Positions 47,145 to 60,000 of a stretch of DNA of 64,000 nucleotides are shown in pieces. Each line of letters begins with the position of its first letter. Position 1 is the first letter of the stretch. The notes below the pieces were generated by a model, which was given only the letters and a program-made list of their open reading frames with translations, searched no databases and was not told where the DNA came from. The DNA comes from Armigeres subalbatus (taxonomy: Eukaryota > Arthropoda > Insecta > Diptera > Culicidae). Where the stretch lies: contig NC_085141.1 of NCBI RefSeq assembly GCF_024139115.2, positions 166,738,908 to 166,802,907 on the forward strand, written 5' to 3'. Position numbers and translations under genes: made by a program.

Positions 47145-47744
47145 GACTATGAACTCTGTAACAGATGATACATATATGTTATTGGAAAGACAGAAATATG
47201 GATCACAGAACTTACCAGTACGTGGCCGGGAAGAAGGGAGCTAATTATGCTGGGACTGGTTGGATTTCGCTTGCTGCTATTCCTGTAGAGCAGTGGCCCT
47301 GGAGAAAATGTGCCATATTCTTTGCTGCTGCCGTTCTGTACGTTACGGCACCAATTTTCCGAGGGTATTTTCACTATCTATCAATGAATGCATATAGATG
47401 TAATAATCAATAATGATGGACGGTTTATAAGAATGTAAATATACTTACCATACCATTACTTTGTTCACGAATTTCGAGGTTCTGACTTCATCAAAATTAA
47501 CAACATGGCAAAGTTGTTTGATTACTGGAACGAAAATAACTGAACTAGAAATGACCGTTTTTTCAACCAAATATGGGTGAATTAATTTACCCATATATTA
47601 GTAAAGTCTTATTACTGACATTATGGGTGAACTTTACCGATTTTCTCGGTATAGTTTACTAATAATATAGATAAACTATGATGTACTCAAATATGGGTTA
47701 ATCAAGTACCCATAAATAGGTAAACTGAACTAAGCGTGTAGACG

Positions 47745-48026
47745 AGCGGAGACACGGTTGAGTCATTTCGATTTAGTGTGTTTTTCTGTTTTTTCACAGT
47801 GTACCACGCGAATTTGACGTCACACGCTCTGTTGCTTGGATTGCAATTGTGACGTCATGCTCGTTTGGCTACACTAACTGACAGTTCGTTTGGCTACACT
47901 CGCCTTCGCCTCAGCTCGTCTATGGAATCTACAGTGTCTATAGTATACATATATAGGCCTTTTCATGTGACACTGCCGAGACTGCACGACCGCAACATAT
48001 TTTTTGCGAGAACATCAATCTAAGCG
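47745..48026. other. Spacer with MITE fragments
   Basis: Contains AGGCCTTTTCATGTGA near 47956, the end of a small MITE family also at 48029 and 50860. No gene. Confidence 0.4.
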
Positions 48027-48028
48027 TA

Positions 48029-48172
48029 TAGGCCTTTTCATGAGACGTTTAAAAACAGCTGATTTTATCGTCAATTGACAGTTCTTCTATGAAAGTGACA
48101 GCTTCGGGGCTGCGGGCCTGTTCAGCGATTGTAAACAAGTGCAGTCTCAGCAGTGTCACATGAAAAGGCCTA
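48029..48172. mobile_element. MITE with TAGGCCTTTTCATG ends
   Basis: TAGGCCTTTTCATG and CATGAAAAGGCCTA, TA on both sides, 144 bp, non-coding. Confidence 0.65.
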
Positions 48173-48587
48173 TAGGCCAAACACAATGGATACACAATGG
48201 GAAAACTGTCAAAACGCACGCAAACGTATCCTTTGTGATGACCCTTGTTAAGTGCTTCAGCGACGCAAGCAAATTCAATGTATCGCTGCAGCACCAAACT
48301 GGAAAGCGCTCGCTGGTTGAGCGACGCGACGGTCCAGCGACGTTCCAGCTATGACTCGCATAGAAATATGTCAATCACAATGATTCATAAAAGTGATTAA
48401 CATTAAAATTTTAGGTGTAGAAATTTTACAAAATTGGTACATATTAACAAAATAACATTTAGTTTTATCTTTGAAAACTCCGTTCTCTGTTTTCTCCGAT
48501 TGTTCAAAATTGCACATCCGACCTATTCAAAAATCAATTTATATATATCCAGTTTTCCGCGAACGGTAATGGCCGCCAGCTTGCTTG

Positions 48588-49666
48588 CACTGTAAACTCG
48601 ACAATACCCATTAAAGAGTTGAAAAGACCCATTTTTTGATGATGTATTGAGCTGTCAAAATAATGGGTACTTCGAAATTTCTGATAATGTGTACTTTCAC
48701 CCCATTTTGAAGTTAAAAGTTTCTACCCATCAATGGGTGAAAATTTACTTGAAAATTGTTGTGCCAAACAATCGAGAAGAAGCTGGGAGAAGCAGAGAAA
48801 ATTTCGTGTGGATTAATTGTAAGTATTGTGTTTGCTCAATTTAGTTTCATTACATATTTAAAATTATTTAAATCATTTAGTTATTGCAGTTAACGCCTTC
48901 TCCCTCTTGGTTTGGCGTCGGGGAACATAAGAAAACCATATCTATCAGGACAGGATAAGACTCCGCCTCTGCAACTGTTGGGGCTACACATGTAGCGGGG
49001 CTGTTTACTGTGGAAGCCTTATAATACCCGTGAACCGCTGGATCCGCCGATGAAAAAGGAACCGGATTGATGGATTTTTTTCTCCCCGCGACAGTTTGAA
49101 ATGGTGAACGAGTTCAATTGGTCAACAGAATCGCCGTTCTGGACGGATATTGTTGAAGCTATGCTGGTTTTGTTTTGCGGAGAATAATGGACAATTCTGT
49201 GTACCCCGGTACTCCCGGATCCGCGGACGGAAAAGGAACCCCCTTATCTCAATGTTTTCTGCCCATGAGAATATACGGTTAGAAAGATGAGTGAGTTCCC
49301 TATCTACCGGTGCAGAAAACCGAACTCACATGAACTATAAATGTTAATTGTTATGCCGTTTGGAGGTTTAATAAACGTTTATTTATTTCCTACAAATAAT
49401 TTTTTCTTTAATTTCTTCTTTCTTCTAAAATTCGATTGATGGAAAGTTTAAATCTAATGGCTGTTTCCAAAACAATAATGGGTAAATTGTACACATTGTC
49501 CAAGAAAGTTGTTGATCAATAGTGGGTAAAAATTACTCGTTAATCTGACGTATAATCGGTTTACTCATTAATGAGTAAACGACGTTTACTCTTTTAATGA
49601 GTTGAACTATTTAACTTCATAATGGGTACTTTTTTACCCATTAAAGAGTACTTTGGTGGCACAGTG
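48588..49666. mobile_element. CACTG-end DNA transposon, non-autonomous, second copy
   Basis: The left end CACTGTAAACTCGACAATAC is the same 20 bases as at 21971; the right end is GGTGGCACAGTG. Subterminal motifs are ACCCATTAAAGAGT and ACTCATTAATGAGT. No TA duplication is visible here. Interior sequence is unrelated or decayed, with possible exon pieces at 48900-49190. Confidence 0.65.
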
Positions 49667-49679
49667 ATGCGGGTTAGTC

Positions 49680-50125
49680 TCTGATTTGACGTTTCTGGAG
49701 GTCAACTGCACCCACCATTCGAGCATTTTGATCAATGTGGTATACACGGACAGATAAATCAACCCAAACTTTGAGTTCAATATACGCACTATTGAGAATA
49801 TCGCAGAGAAAATTTACCCAAATTTGGGTAGTTTTCCCTTTCTTTCCCATGATTGCTATCAAAACTAGAGCAAGATGCAAACACCTCACCGAGGTTGCTC
49901 AGCCCAATAACCCAAATTTGAGTAAATTCAATATTCTCTATTTTGGGTTGATTAAGGTCCGCTTTGGATAAATTAAACTCAGCTTTGGGTAAATTGTTTA
50001 CATGGGATTAAAGGCAAACTACCTAGTGCCAGAAAAGTCATTTTACTCAAATTTGGGTTATTGGCCCAAACCACGGTTTTGAGTGCAAACAACCCACTTT
50101 TGGGTAGTTTTGGTTTTCAGTGTAT
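49680..50125. repeat. Remnant rich in ACCCAAATTTGGGT motifs
   Basis: CCCAAATTTGGGT, TACTCAAATTTGGGTT and similar words recur many times across 49770-50115, as in the arms of the CACGC-end transposons. A CTGAAAACCAAAACTACCC-like end (minus sense) lies near 50110. Probably a small deleted relative. Confidence 0.45.
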
Positions 50126-50155
50126 AAGAAGGCTTGAATTCGTCGAATCAGCACC

Positions 50156-50396
50156 TATATCTCGGGTACTTATTCAAAAGGACGTATGTGATTTTGTAAA
50201 CAAAGATTCAAACTTCGATTTGTCCGATCTGATGGCACTCCCACGCAAACCAACACCACTAACAGGTAGCCGAAGCCTCCCCCTATCTGTTTATGGTGAT
50301 GGTTTGCGTGGGAGGGCAATCAGATCGGACAAATCGACGTCTGAATCTTTGTTTACAAAATCACATACGTCCTTTTGAATAAGTACCCGAGATATA
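50156..50396. mobile_element. Palindromic MITE with TATATCTCGGGTACTTATTC ends
   Basis: Inverted arms of about 100 bp, starting TATATCTCGGGTACTTATTC, around a short centre (TAGCCGAAGCCTCCCCC). Non-coding. Confidence 0.8.
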
Positions 50397-50400
50397 TATT

Positions 50401-50609
50401 CTCAATCCAGTTGAAACCCGGAATTGGGGGATAGCGAAGTTGGATTTTTCTCACAATCCGTACGTTAAACCTAACTTCGGAAGTGGTGCGCTGTTTTCAT
50501 ATCGCGAAGCGCTATTCAGCGCACCACTTCCGAAGTTAGGTTTAACGTGCGAATTGAGAGAAAAATCCAACTTCGCTAGCACCCAATTTCGGGTTTCAAC
50601 TGGATTGAG
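50401..50609. mobile_element. Palindromic MITE with CTCAATCCAGTTGAAACCCG ends
   Basis: Inverted arms of about 93 bp around a 27-bp centre, with CTAACTTCGGAAGTGGTGCGC facing its complement. It lies 4 bp from the previous palindrome, so the two are back-to-back insertions. Confidence 0.8.
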
Positions 50610-51040
50610 TATTGTCGGGCCGCCACCAAACCGGACCGCGCGATTGAGCACTCGCGCTGCGACGCGAGTCGCGACAATTTGAAATATTTCATTAGTAGTG
50701 CGCATCATGCACGCATGGATGTACTATCATGCGCACTAATCAGAAATTAGTTGCGACGTCTGATAACTGCAGATATTTCATTTTATTGAAAACAAATTTT
50801 CGATTTTCTACTATACACGGAATATATATAGTCTCGGCCGTCTCGGCAGTTTCACATGAAAAGGCCTTTAACAGATCGCGAAAAACTGGACAAAAACAAA
50901 TAAGCGTGTAAATGAGAAACTATTTTTCATTGGGCATTCATTCATGTCTTTTCGGGTTTAAAAAGTTTTTGTTTTTGTTTGAATTTGAGAAAAATCGTCG
51001 ACGTGAGTGATTGCAATTTTTATTCCTTTACCAAATCATA

Positions 51041-51717
51041 ATGGAAAATCCGCTGTTTGGAACGGCACATCTTCTAGATGAAGTAGATAGTAAGTATTAA
51101 CACTAAAAGCAATAGTTGGCAATTAAATTGTACTATTTTAAATCAACAGAAAAACTAATGGTTTTACTGCGAGATGGTCGCACCTTGATTGGCTACCTCA
51201 GAAGCGTTGATCAGTTTGCGAATCTGGTCCTGCACCGCACAATCGAACGAATACACGTTGGTAACGAGTACGGAGATATACAACGTGGTGTGTTTATCAT
51301 TCGGGGCGAAAATGTTGTACTTTTGGGGGAAATTGTAAGTATCGTTTGGGTTATTATGCAATTTATACTATAGACACTAAAGAATCCTATGGAACCTATA
51401 GTGTCTATTGTTTATACTATATGTTCGAACTCCAGGCTTGTTAATGAGTCGTAACAAATTTTCTTTTAATAGTATGTTCAGTCTTGAGTTCGAACATAAT
51501 ATTCATATACAGGACAAATAGCTTCACCTCGATGTACTTTTTGCAGGACCGTGAAAAAGAAAATAATCTTCCGCTGAAGGAGATATCGGTCGATGACATT
51601 TTGGATGCCCAGCGAAGAGAACAGGAAGCAAAGCAAGAGAAACATAGACTGATATCAAAAGCTCTTAAGGAGCGAGGATTGAATATGAACTCGGAACTCA
51701 CGCAAGATGAATTTTAG
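51041..51717 (+). CDS. LSm1: LSm1, mRNA-decay Sm-like protein
   Basis: Three exons: 51041-51089, 51150-51334 and 51547-51717 (stop TAG), giving 134 aa with consistent phases. Donors are GTAAGT in both introns; acceptors are AACAG and TTGCAG. The Sm fold is clear: Sm1 with [20 protein letters not shown] then [10 protein letters not shown], Sm2 with [13 protein letters not shown]. The charged C-terminal tail ([20 protein letters not shown]) is typical of LSm1. In the cytoplasm LSm1 joins LSm2-7 to bind the 3' ends of deadenylated mRNAs and promote decapping in P-bodies. It is complete and full length for the family. The first intron is 60 nt. Confidence 0.97.
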
Positions 51718-51821
51718 AAGGAAAGCGAATGAATGTGCAACTTCTGTTAAGTCTCAAAAGCATTTCATGCATTTTGTTTTTTTACGTATTCTCTTTCAAT
51801 GGCAAGCATTAATCGAATATA

Positions 51822-51827
51822 AATAAA
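51822..51827 (+). terminator. Poly(A) signal of LSm1
   Basis: AATAAA lies 105 bp after the LSm1 stop, followed by a T-rich stretch. Confidence 0.65.
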
Positions 51828-51839
51828 TGTTATTTTTCA

Positions 51840-52783
51840 TGTAAATTTCACGAATGAATCAAAATCTTTGACTGGTTTACTCCCAAAGCTCTGCCACAAC
51901 TATGACGTTTATAAAAGCAAGCAGTATTTTTTTTAAATTTAATGTATTTTCATTGATTTATTTATTGTGTTCATCGACAGGCTGTTCAAGCCCCAATGAT
52001 TTTTCCTTAATGTGATCGCTTAATTCTACAAATATGTTAATACTACGAAAGCAAAAGGCTATACAACAACAATATACACGTATTCAAAACTGATTGAACA
52101 AACAAATATGAATACATCAAATAAAATCACATATAAATATAACAATTAGGCGAGGAAATACATAGTAAAACCACGTAAAACCGTAATTCAATTTATCTAG
52201 TGGATATACTGCCTTTCTCGCATTTAGTCTAGACACCAACCTTTTTGGTTTAATTCACCATTTTCTTCACAACTTTTAAACGCAGAGGCCGATTGTCATC
52301 AACTTCAATAGCGATCTACAAGGCTTTACTACCTTTCGAATGCAAGTTATTGCGAGATTCGGTTAAGGATTACTATATGCAAAGTTGGATAATTAACACA
52401 CCCACGGGCAGACAGACATTTGCTCTGTATGTTAAGCAGAGTCGATAGGTATATAACATTACGGGTCTACGAGCCTTTTTATAAAAAGTTCGTTTTCGGA
52501 GTGGCACAACTTTGTTGTACGAGAAAGACAAAAATCAATTTGATTATTATTCACAAAATCTCGTGTAATTCAGGTTTCCAAGTACATCGTCGTTTAACAA
52601 ATTCTCAAAACTTTACATTTCTTGGCCATGTCGAGGATGTCAATGCAAGATATTTCCATTTCCAATTTAACAAAACTGTTTCTGTCAACCCATTGTTGCA
52701 CGAGCATAGTTACGTTACTGAAACAATATTAATCAGGCAGTTAACGGAGCCTGTAATGCTGTGTAGGCACATTTTCGGGGGAA
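51840..52783. other. No gene recognised
   Basis: Intergenic sequence. A 129-aa open frame at 52420-52809 runs into the MITE and has no recognisable domain; not called. Confidence 0.4.
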
Positions 52784-52786
52784 TTA

Positions 52787-53158
52787 GGGTCTGTTCAAAT
52801 ATTACGTAACGCAATAGGGGGTGGGGGGTTGTTATATTTTTGTTACGATTTGTTACGCAAAATATAGGGGGTGGGTGTCCTTCGAGAAATTGTTACGCGT
52901 AACAATTGAGAAAAAATATTTAAATTTTTCAAAAAATAGTTATTGTCTTCAAAATAGCATAAAATATACAAAAAATAATTATTTATTGTATCGTGGTTTA
53001 AATTCTACCAAAAACAAGATATTTTCAAAAAAAAATTATTTGTTACGCGTTACGCATAGGGGTGGGGGTTGTTCTAAATTTTGTTACAGATTGTTACGAG
53101 GGGGTGGGGGGTTCTTAAAAACAACGTTTTTCGCGTTACGTAATATTTGAACAGACCC
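52787..53158. mobile_element. PIF/Harbinger-type MITE
   Basis: Ends GGGTCTGTTCAAATATTACG and CGTAATATTTGAACAGACCC with TTA on both sides (52784-52786, 53159-53161). 372 bp, with G-rich runs (GGGGGTGGGGGGTT) in both arms. Confidence 0.85.
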
Positions 53159-53161
53159 TTA

Positions 53162-54040
53162 TGGAGTAGGATCTACCACACTGTGCTCTAGTTCTTACTA
53201 TTCTTATTAATACTTACGAGTGATGGTCAGAAGAGCATAAAGTAGAACGACTATAATTTGCGTTTAGATGACCCATCTTTTGCACCTTTTGGATGGAGTC
53301 TGGTTTGAAGCCGATGAAAGAAGCGGATACGAATTTGGTGGATCTGCTGAACCCTCTTACTGATTAGAACCTTGTGTGAAGGTGAAATTCCGAGATGCCA
53401 AACGCAATTAATCAGTTCTCTGTACAAAAACGAATTCGGAACTCATAAGAAGAAGCAACAATATGTTTGAACTTCAGTACCGATGCATGGTAAAAATCAG
53501 TATTATCCCAGTTATTGTTGAAGCCGAAACTAACTGAGGGGCGCCTTTGAGAGTATAAGCCATTTATCGAAGGGTATAAATAACGGTACCTCAATCTGAA
53601 GAGGCCTCACATAAAATTTGTGAACTATCTGATTAAAAAACTACTTCATTTCTTCTCGATAGAAATGAAGCAGAAATACATGCACTAAACAAATGACACA
53701 GATATACTACAAAAGTTCAATGAAATAGACGCAGTGGCTCATCCCGTGGAATTAGAAGCATGTGTCGTCTGTCTAATGGAAGCTCGAAGTAACTTTGTTA
53801 AAAATTCTCAAATAAAGGTCTGTCTCATTTCACGAACCAATCAAGTAACAAATTCGATGAAATTCCCCATATCAGAAGAGTGGCAACTGGTGGTATCCAC
53901 TTTGATTATATAAATCTTTTGTTCGGAAAATAATGAAAACGTATTAATGTGGTTAGTAATAATAAGGCAATTTATATTCGAATACCTGCTGAAAAAAATA
54001 AAAAATGCCTAAAGCATTTGTCCTTTCTGATAACAATTTC
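53162..54040. other. No gene recognised
   Basis: 3' side of the RhoGAP gene (its 3' UTR may extend here on the minus strand). Nothing else is supported. Confidence 0.4.
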
Positions 54041-54043
54041 GCA

Positions 54044-57000
54044 TTACAGGGACGTTTCGTCTAATTCAGATTTGCTTGGCAGTTCACTATCTTTTAATGA
54101 ATGGCTACCATCCATATTGTCGTATTCACTTCGACCTTCCGGATTATCGATAAGCGTGTCATCATCATCCTCCTCGGGCTTATTTCCATTCATACAAAAT
54201 AACAGACTTTCGCTCATTTTTGATTCGCTGAAATCTTCAAGATCACCATCAGACTCGAAATCGTCTGACTGGCTTGAAAATGACAAATCCGCCGGACTAT
54301 CAGTCATAACGCTACGACTCAAAAGGTAGTCCCTGAAAAGAGTTGAGAAATCGGCTAGAGCTTTTGTGTATAACATCGACAATGACCCGTACCTGAATGT
54401 ACTTGTCAGAGAGCTTCCTTCTTCATCCGTACCTTGTCCTATCAAACCGGTGGCACATTCAGCGGTCGACATCTCGCTGATAGTCGTGCCGCATCGAATG
54501 CCCCCATCTAGAGCAGTACTATCGGATTTCAAAAATGACTTAGCAGGCATTTCTTCTACTGCGTCATCCTCATCTTCCTCTCGCAAGCTAGAGAAACTCG
54601 ATTGACTTGTGTAGGTTGTATGCTGTGGATCAGCGGTATTCAGTCCTGCAAGTAGCATCACCGGTTTGCGGGAACGTGGTGTCATGATCGATTCCTAGAA
54701 CGATAAAAAAAACGACCTCAGAGCAGTGCATTTTGATAATCATAAAAAGAGCAAATATACAAGAAACACACGAATGAATCCATTCCAAATTACTTTAAAA
54801 TATTTAGTAGTTCCCAGAGTCGTAGCTTGAGCTTCAAAAATCAGAAGGGTTATATACAAGATACGACCGCCCGACGTAAACTACCTACGTAAAACAGATC
54901 ATAAGATAATTATTTTGGTTAGACCCTAGAGTGATTGAAATTTTGTTGTTTTGGTGAACCTCCTAAATTTTCAACTGAATTGGTTATAATTTAACTGAGT
55001 ACGAGCAGTTTGAAGTTTGTATGGAAATTACTATAGAAATCGCCCCGTATGTGAAAATTCGTTTCGTGGGGCGGATCCCCCATCGCCGGGCACCTCCCAA
55101 TACCGGACACTTCTTAAAACGACACTACTTGCAGAGGTCCCTTCTCCATCTTATTAAGTACAAAAGGAAGCTATTGAAAAGGCTTCTAACGGCAAGGAAT
55201 ATCAGATCATCATGTGATAAACTTTGTGCAAAATTTGAAGTAGGATAAAAATTTTTGTTACACTTACTTCAATTCAATTGTTTCTTCTTGCTGAGAAAAC
55301 CACAGAAATTAGCAGAAACAAAAATTGAAGAGGACATTGAAAAAAGTGGGAATTTGGATTAGGATGTAAAAAATTTAGCTAAAGAGTCAATTAAGCTTCA
55401 CTAACTATTTTTAATATTTACAACTTAAAGCACGTCAACAATATTACTATTCTGAATGTTGTTTTTACTTATGTAACAGGAACTTAGTCTCATTTGAACA
55501 TGATGTAATAGTGTCCGGTACTAGGCGACATTTTTCTGAACCGTGAAATTTTTCACCAAAATTCATCGTCGAAAAACGTGTTCAAATGATCTAATAGGTA
55601 TAGTTTGTATAAATCATCAATGGTCATATTTTGTGTATCTTTCACAGGGAATCAATTTTTTGGAATGCGCATTCGAAACAAGCGACAAAAGAGAACCAAC
55701 GACAAAGCTTTGTTTTTGTCGGAGATAATAATGACAAAGATCTGAAAAAAAATGTCAGCAACTAAAAAGAAGACAATCTTGTTGCTAACTTTTCATCCCG
55801 TTATTTTGCATTATTTCTAGAGAAAATTTCGGTTTTATGCTATCATAGTTTCTGCTTTTACGGAAATTTTCGAGAATCGAACAATGATTACAAAATTAGC
55901 ATCGTATATCAGAGCATGCAAGGCAAATGATTCTTGTTATATAGTGTTCGGGTTCTGATAAAGGCTTGTCGCTAGGTGCGTTTGTCAGTAATAAATCAGC
56001 TGTGTTTCTACATATATGCAAAAGGTAAAAAATTTTGAGCTTGAGCTTGAGCTTCAACTGTCTTGCACAGGGAACCAACAGATGTTTGCTTGGGACTAGC
56101 ACACATCTTCAATGTACAAGTACTGGTGATCGCATTTGTTAGGTCATACTGGCGCCTGCCACGTCAGAATGCAAGACAATGTAGGGAAGGGTGAGGAAAT
56201 AATGATGCAATCACTCACCCACTGCAAGCCGAATATACCTCTGCACTTGCCACGATTCATGCTGATTTGGTTGGAATTTTTGGGTTAGCTTCGAGAGACA
56301 GAGGTCCGTCTTGGTTAACGAGCTGCCAATGTGATAGATAGGAGAAAGCAACTGAAGGAATTTCTAATTGGATGTAGGAAACGAGCTCTATAGTTCATTT
56401 CCAATTCTAGCAGATTACTGTTAGAATATTCAAGTTGAAGGTATAGGAATAGTAATGGAAATGGTATGGAAGTCCATTTCCAGTTCTAGCGATTGCTAGA
56501 ACATGAGAAATATAGAGAAAGATAGGAGAATGGAACGGACCTGGGATTGAACCCACGACCTCCTGCGTATGAGTATATGTAAAAGTATATGTAAAGTATA
56601 TGCAAAAGGTAGGAAATTTTAAAGGAAAAGTTAATTGTCAAAATACAATATTAGGGTGAGTTTGGAGAAAACCTAATGCGATCGCTCGAAAAATGATCTA
56701 GAGTGCGGCGTCGCAATAAACGTAGAAAATGACATTTCGAACGTTAAACGTAAAAACCCGAGCAACGCAGGGTTACGTTCTGCTAGTAAGGTATAAAAGG
56801 AAACATAATCCGGATAGTTAGAGTTTTTTTGTTAAATGGCTTATGTGTCCGGCACTGGAGGATCTCCCTCTAAATATAATAAATTCGAAGACTTCGTAGA
56901 ATATTTCTAAATCTGTAAGACGGTTGTTGTTGCGAACCGATCGTAAGCAAAGTTATGAAGAAAATAAAAATGCTCATTATTGATATGTTATTCTTTTACG

Positions 57001-60000
57001 TGCTCAATTGAATTTCCCACGATTTAGTATTTCCTTGATAATTTTCCTTGCAAGCAGCAAATTGTTTCGCAATAAAACCGATTTATTCACTTGCTAAATG
57101 TTCTATGTTGCCAACGTACTTATATATTTTTAGATATTATTGAGCAACGTTGCAAAACGGTTTTCCAAAAAATTACTGTTTTCATAGTAAATCTCATACA
57201 AACCTTAAACCGCGCGTGCGTGCTTAGTCAAATTACAACCATTGGGATGTTGGATATATAAGGTCGGGAGGTAGCGAGGTTCGTTTTGGTAAACGTTTTG
57301 CCGCGTGCAATGTGTAGTTTTTCCGCAAATCATGTTCTATCGCACACCAATCCATTTATGTTTCGAACATAATTGGCGTAACTCACTATATAAAAATGGT
57401 TGGATATGACGATTAAAAATTTTCATTTAAAAACCCCAAATTTATTATTCCGCAGTGGTTTTGGTGGATGATGCCTTTCTCCGACTGTTATTCGACTTAG
57501 TTAGAGTGATTAACGCATCTCATAGTTAATTGCCTATTAAATGGCGATTAAATGCTTTTGAAGTGTTATTTAAAAAAAGGGATGCTGCCTAAATAGTAAG
57601 ATAACCTTGTTTAAAGTTGATAAATCAATGTTAATAATCACCTCTTGCTTTCATGAACATGTCCAGCATCAGTAGCACTTTTTCATAAACACTACTTTTT
57701 TACTCCGACCGCGGTCATTGCTATATGGTTCTATTCAAGATGAATACACCAATAGGTGTTCCAATCTGCCAAATTCACGATTCAGCCGTCTTGGATTTTT
57801 GTATGGGAGAGCTAGCCGGTTTGTTTTTGTTTTGCACTGAAAATGAATTTTTCACCCCCGCCTTCTTCTCTTCCACAGCGCAAGAACCAACCGCAGACGG
57901 CGGTCTTTAAAATTTCACTGGATTGGTAAGGATTTGGAATTTTTAATGTTTTTACGTTAATAATAAATAGTTTCCGATTTGATTGATAATGAAATCTCGA
58001 AAATCCATTGAAAGATAAAGGAGCTATTCGCGTTTGAAATCTATCCCAATTTCGTGACGGTCTCGAATTTGGAAATTTTCATTTGTCACGCTGTATCCAA
58101 GTCTTCCCCTTAGACGTAGTTTACGTCAAAAGAACCCCTTTGGTTATAAATTCCGAATGAAAATATCAAAATGTCAGAGCCGTTGTGTCCGTATGTCCAA
58201 CATGTGCACTGCACAGGTAGTCCCGTTGCAAGTAAACTAACCAATCACGTACATGCATCACTAGCACAGACATCAAAAATCAATCACTTGTGGGTTTGGA
58301 TCTAATCCTCAGTTTGAACAAGATTTCACGCAAAGCGGACGCATCAAAGCGATCGCAGCGGAGCGGACACAGCATCACGGAGGCGCTGGTAACATTTTCA
58401 ACGGAAATCTAAAATTGGTGGTAGTGCTCGATGTGTTGCTGCAGATCATTCAACCTCAACGAACCAGCATTTCATATGAAGAAAGGGTTGACCATAAAAA
58501 TAGGACTGTGGCGATCTCGCACCGCCAGTGCCGATGCTGAAAATTTATTACACATTGTGATGCAGTTAGCTGGAAAGCATTGGGAATGAAATTTGGTTCT
58601 TCTCAGGACCAACATTTTATGAAAAGAAAGAGTTAATTGCGAAATTGAACTGTTTCGGTGGCATCGGGTTTGGCGTGGTAGCTTGGTTGCTGTTAGTGAT
58701 CCCATCCATTCAAATTTGCTGCATCATCTCCCTACGACGCGCTATCAAATTCGCTATTTACGATTGAGTTTTGCACTTTGAAGAAAGTTTATTTCGGATA
58801 GTCCTTTTTTTCTTTAAAATGGTGGCTTTTGTATAAAATCAATGAAGACGCCACCTCAGTGGAAACTATCTACAGCAACCACCCATCGGTGAACGTCGCT
58901 CGGACAGACAGATGCCGAAAGATAATGTTTTGTAATATGAAGAAACTTCGTCTTGAGTCAAATTTCTGTTGTTATTCCTCGCAACAATACGCATCTTAGA
59001 TATACAATATATATCCGAATTCAGAATCTTGCGAAATTTCATAGGATTCTTAGAATTTGTCATTCTCCGAAAGGTCCGTTGTCTGCGGAATCCCGATCAA
59101 AATGGTTCGCGCACGCCGAAAAGCAGCTTTCTTACACCTAATGAAGTAATTCCATTAGCCCCGCCCCTTCATTAATCGTTATGAGTGCACATTATATTTA
59201 CACCCATATCAGATCACAAAGGGGCGGGGCTAAAGGGCCTAATTTATTAAATACAAAAAAGCTGTTGTCAGGCGCGCGCGAGCCATTTTGATTCGAGCGG
59301 TTCGACATTCGATGCAGCGGACCGGACACAGCAGCACGAAGGAGTGGGTGGCAGTGTGGCAATGCTGAAAATTTATTTCAAATTTTGGAGGCTTAGCGAA
59401 AAATCATCAAGTGACGGTCGAACAGTTGCAACGCGAGGTGTCGACAAGCGATTGGATACAGTTAGTTATTGGAAAGGCGCATTGGGAAAAGAAAATTGGT
59501 TCTTCTCAGGACTAACATATTATGGAAAGAAAGAGTTAATTGCGAAAATGGACTGTTTCGGTGGCATCGGGTTTGACGTGGTAGCTCAGTTGCTGTGAGT
59601 GATCCCATCCATTCAAATTTACTGCATCTTCTCCCTCCGACGCGCTATCAAATTCGCTATTTAAATACGATTGAATTTTGCACTTTGCAATTTTGCAGGA
59701 TGTTTATTTAGGATAATCGGATCAACCTTCTTTTGTATAAAATCGATGAAGACCCCACCTCTGTGGAAACTATCTACAGCAACCACCCATCAGTGAAAGT
59801 CGCTAGGACAGACAGATGCCGAGAGATAATGTTTGGTAATATGAAAAAAACTTTGTCTTGAGTCAAATTTCTGTTGTTATTCTTCGCAACAATACGCATC
59901 TTAGATAACCAACATCTCATAACCAAATTCAGAATCTTGTCTTTCACTTTCCGCCGATGACAGCCAAATCGATGAAGACGCCAATACCGATTCTTGGATA

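Larger units (their letters stand above)
34982..47738. mobile_element. Outer CACGCTTAG-end DNA transposon, host of nested insertions
   Basis: Left CACGCTTAGTTCAGTT and right AACTGAACTAAGCGTG, with TA on both sides (34980-34981, 47739-47740). Its own left arm is only 34982-35048; its right part is 46496-47738 and holds AAATATGGGTGAA-type subterminal repeats and exon-like sequence on the minus strand. The inner element 35051-46493 splits it. Joined without the insertion it would be about 1.3 kb, a deletion derivative. Confidence 0.75.

Noticed and set aside
50061..50708. Overlapping frames on both strands
   Set aside because: Mirror translations of the two palindromic MITEs.
52420..52809. 129-aa open frame
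   Set aside because: It runs into the end of a MITE, has no domain and no splice context.
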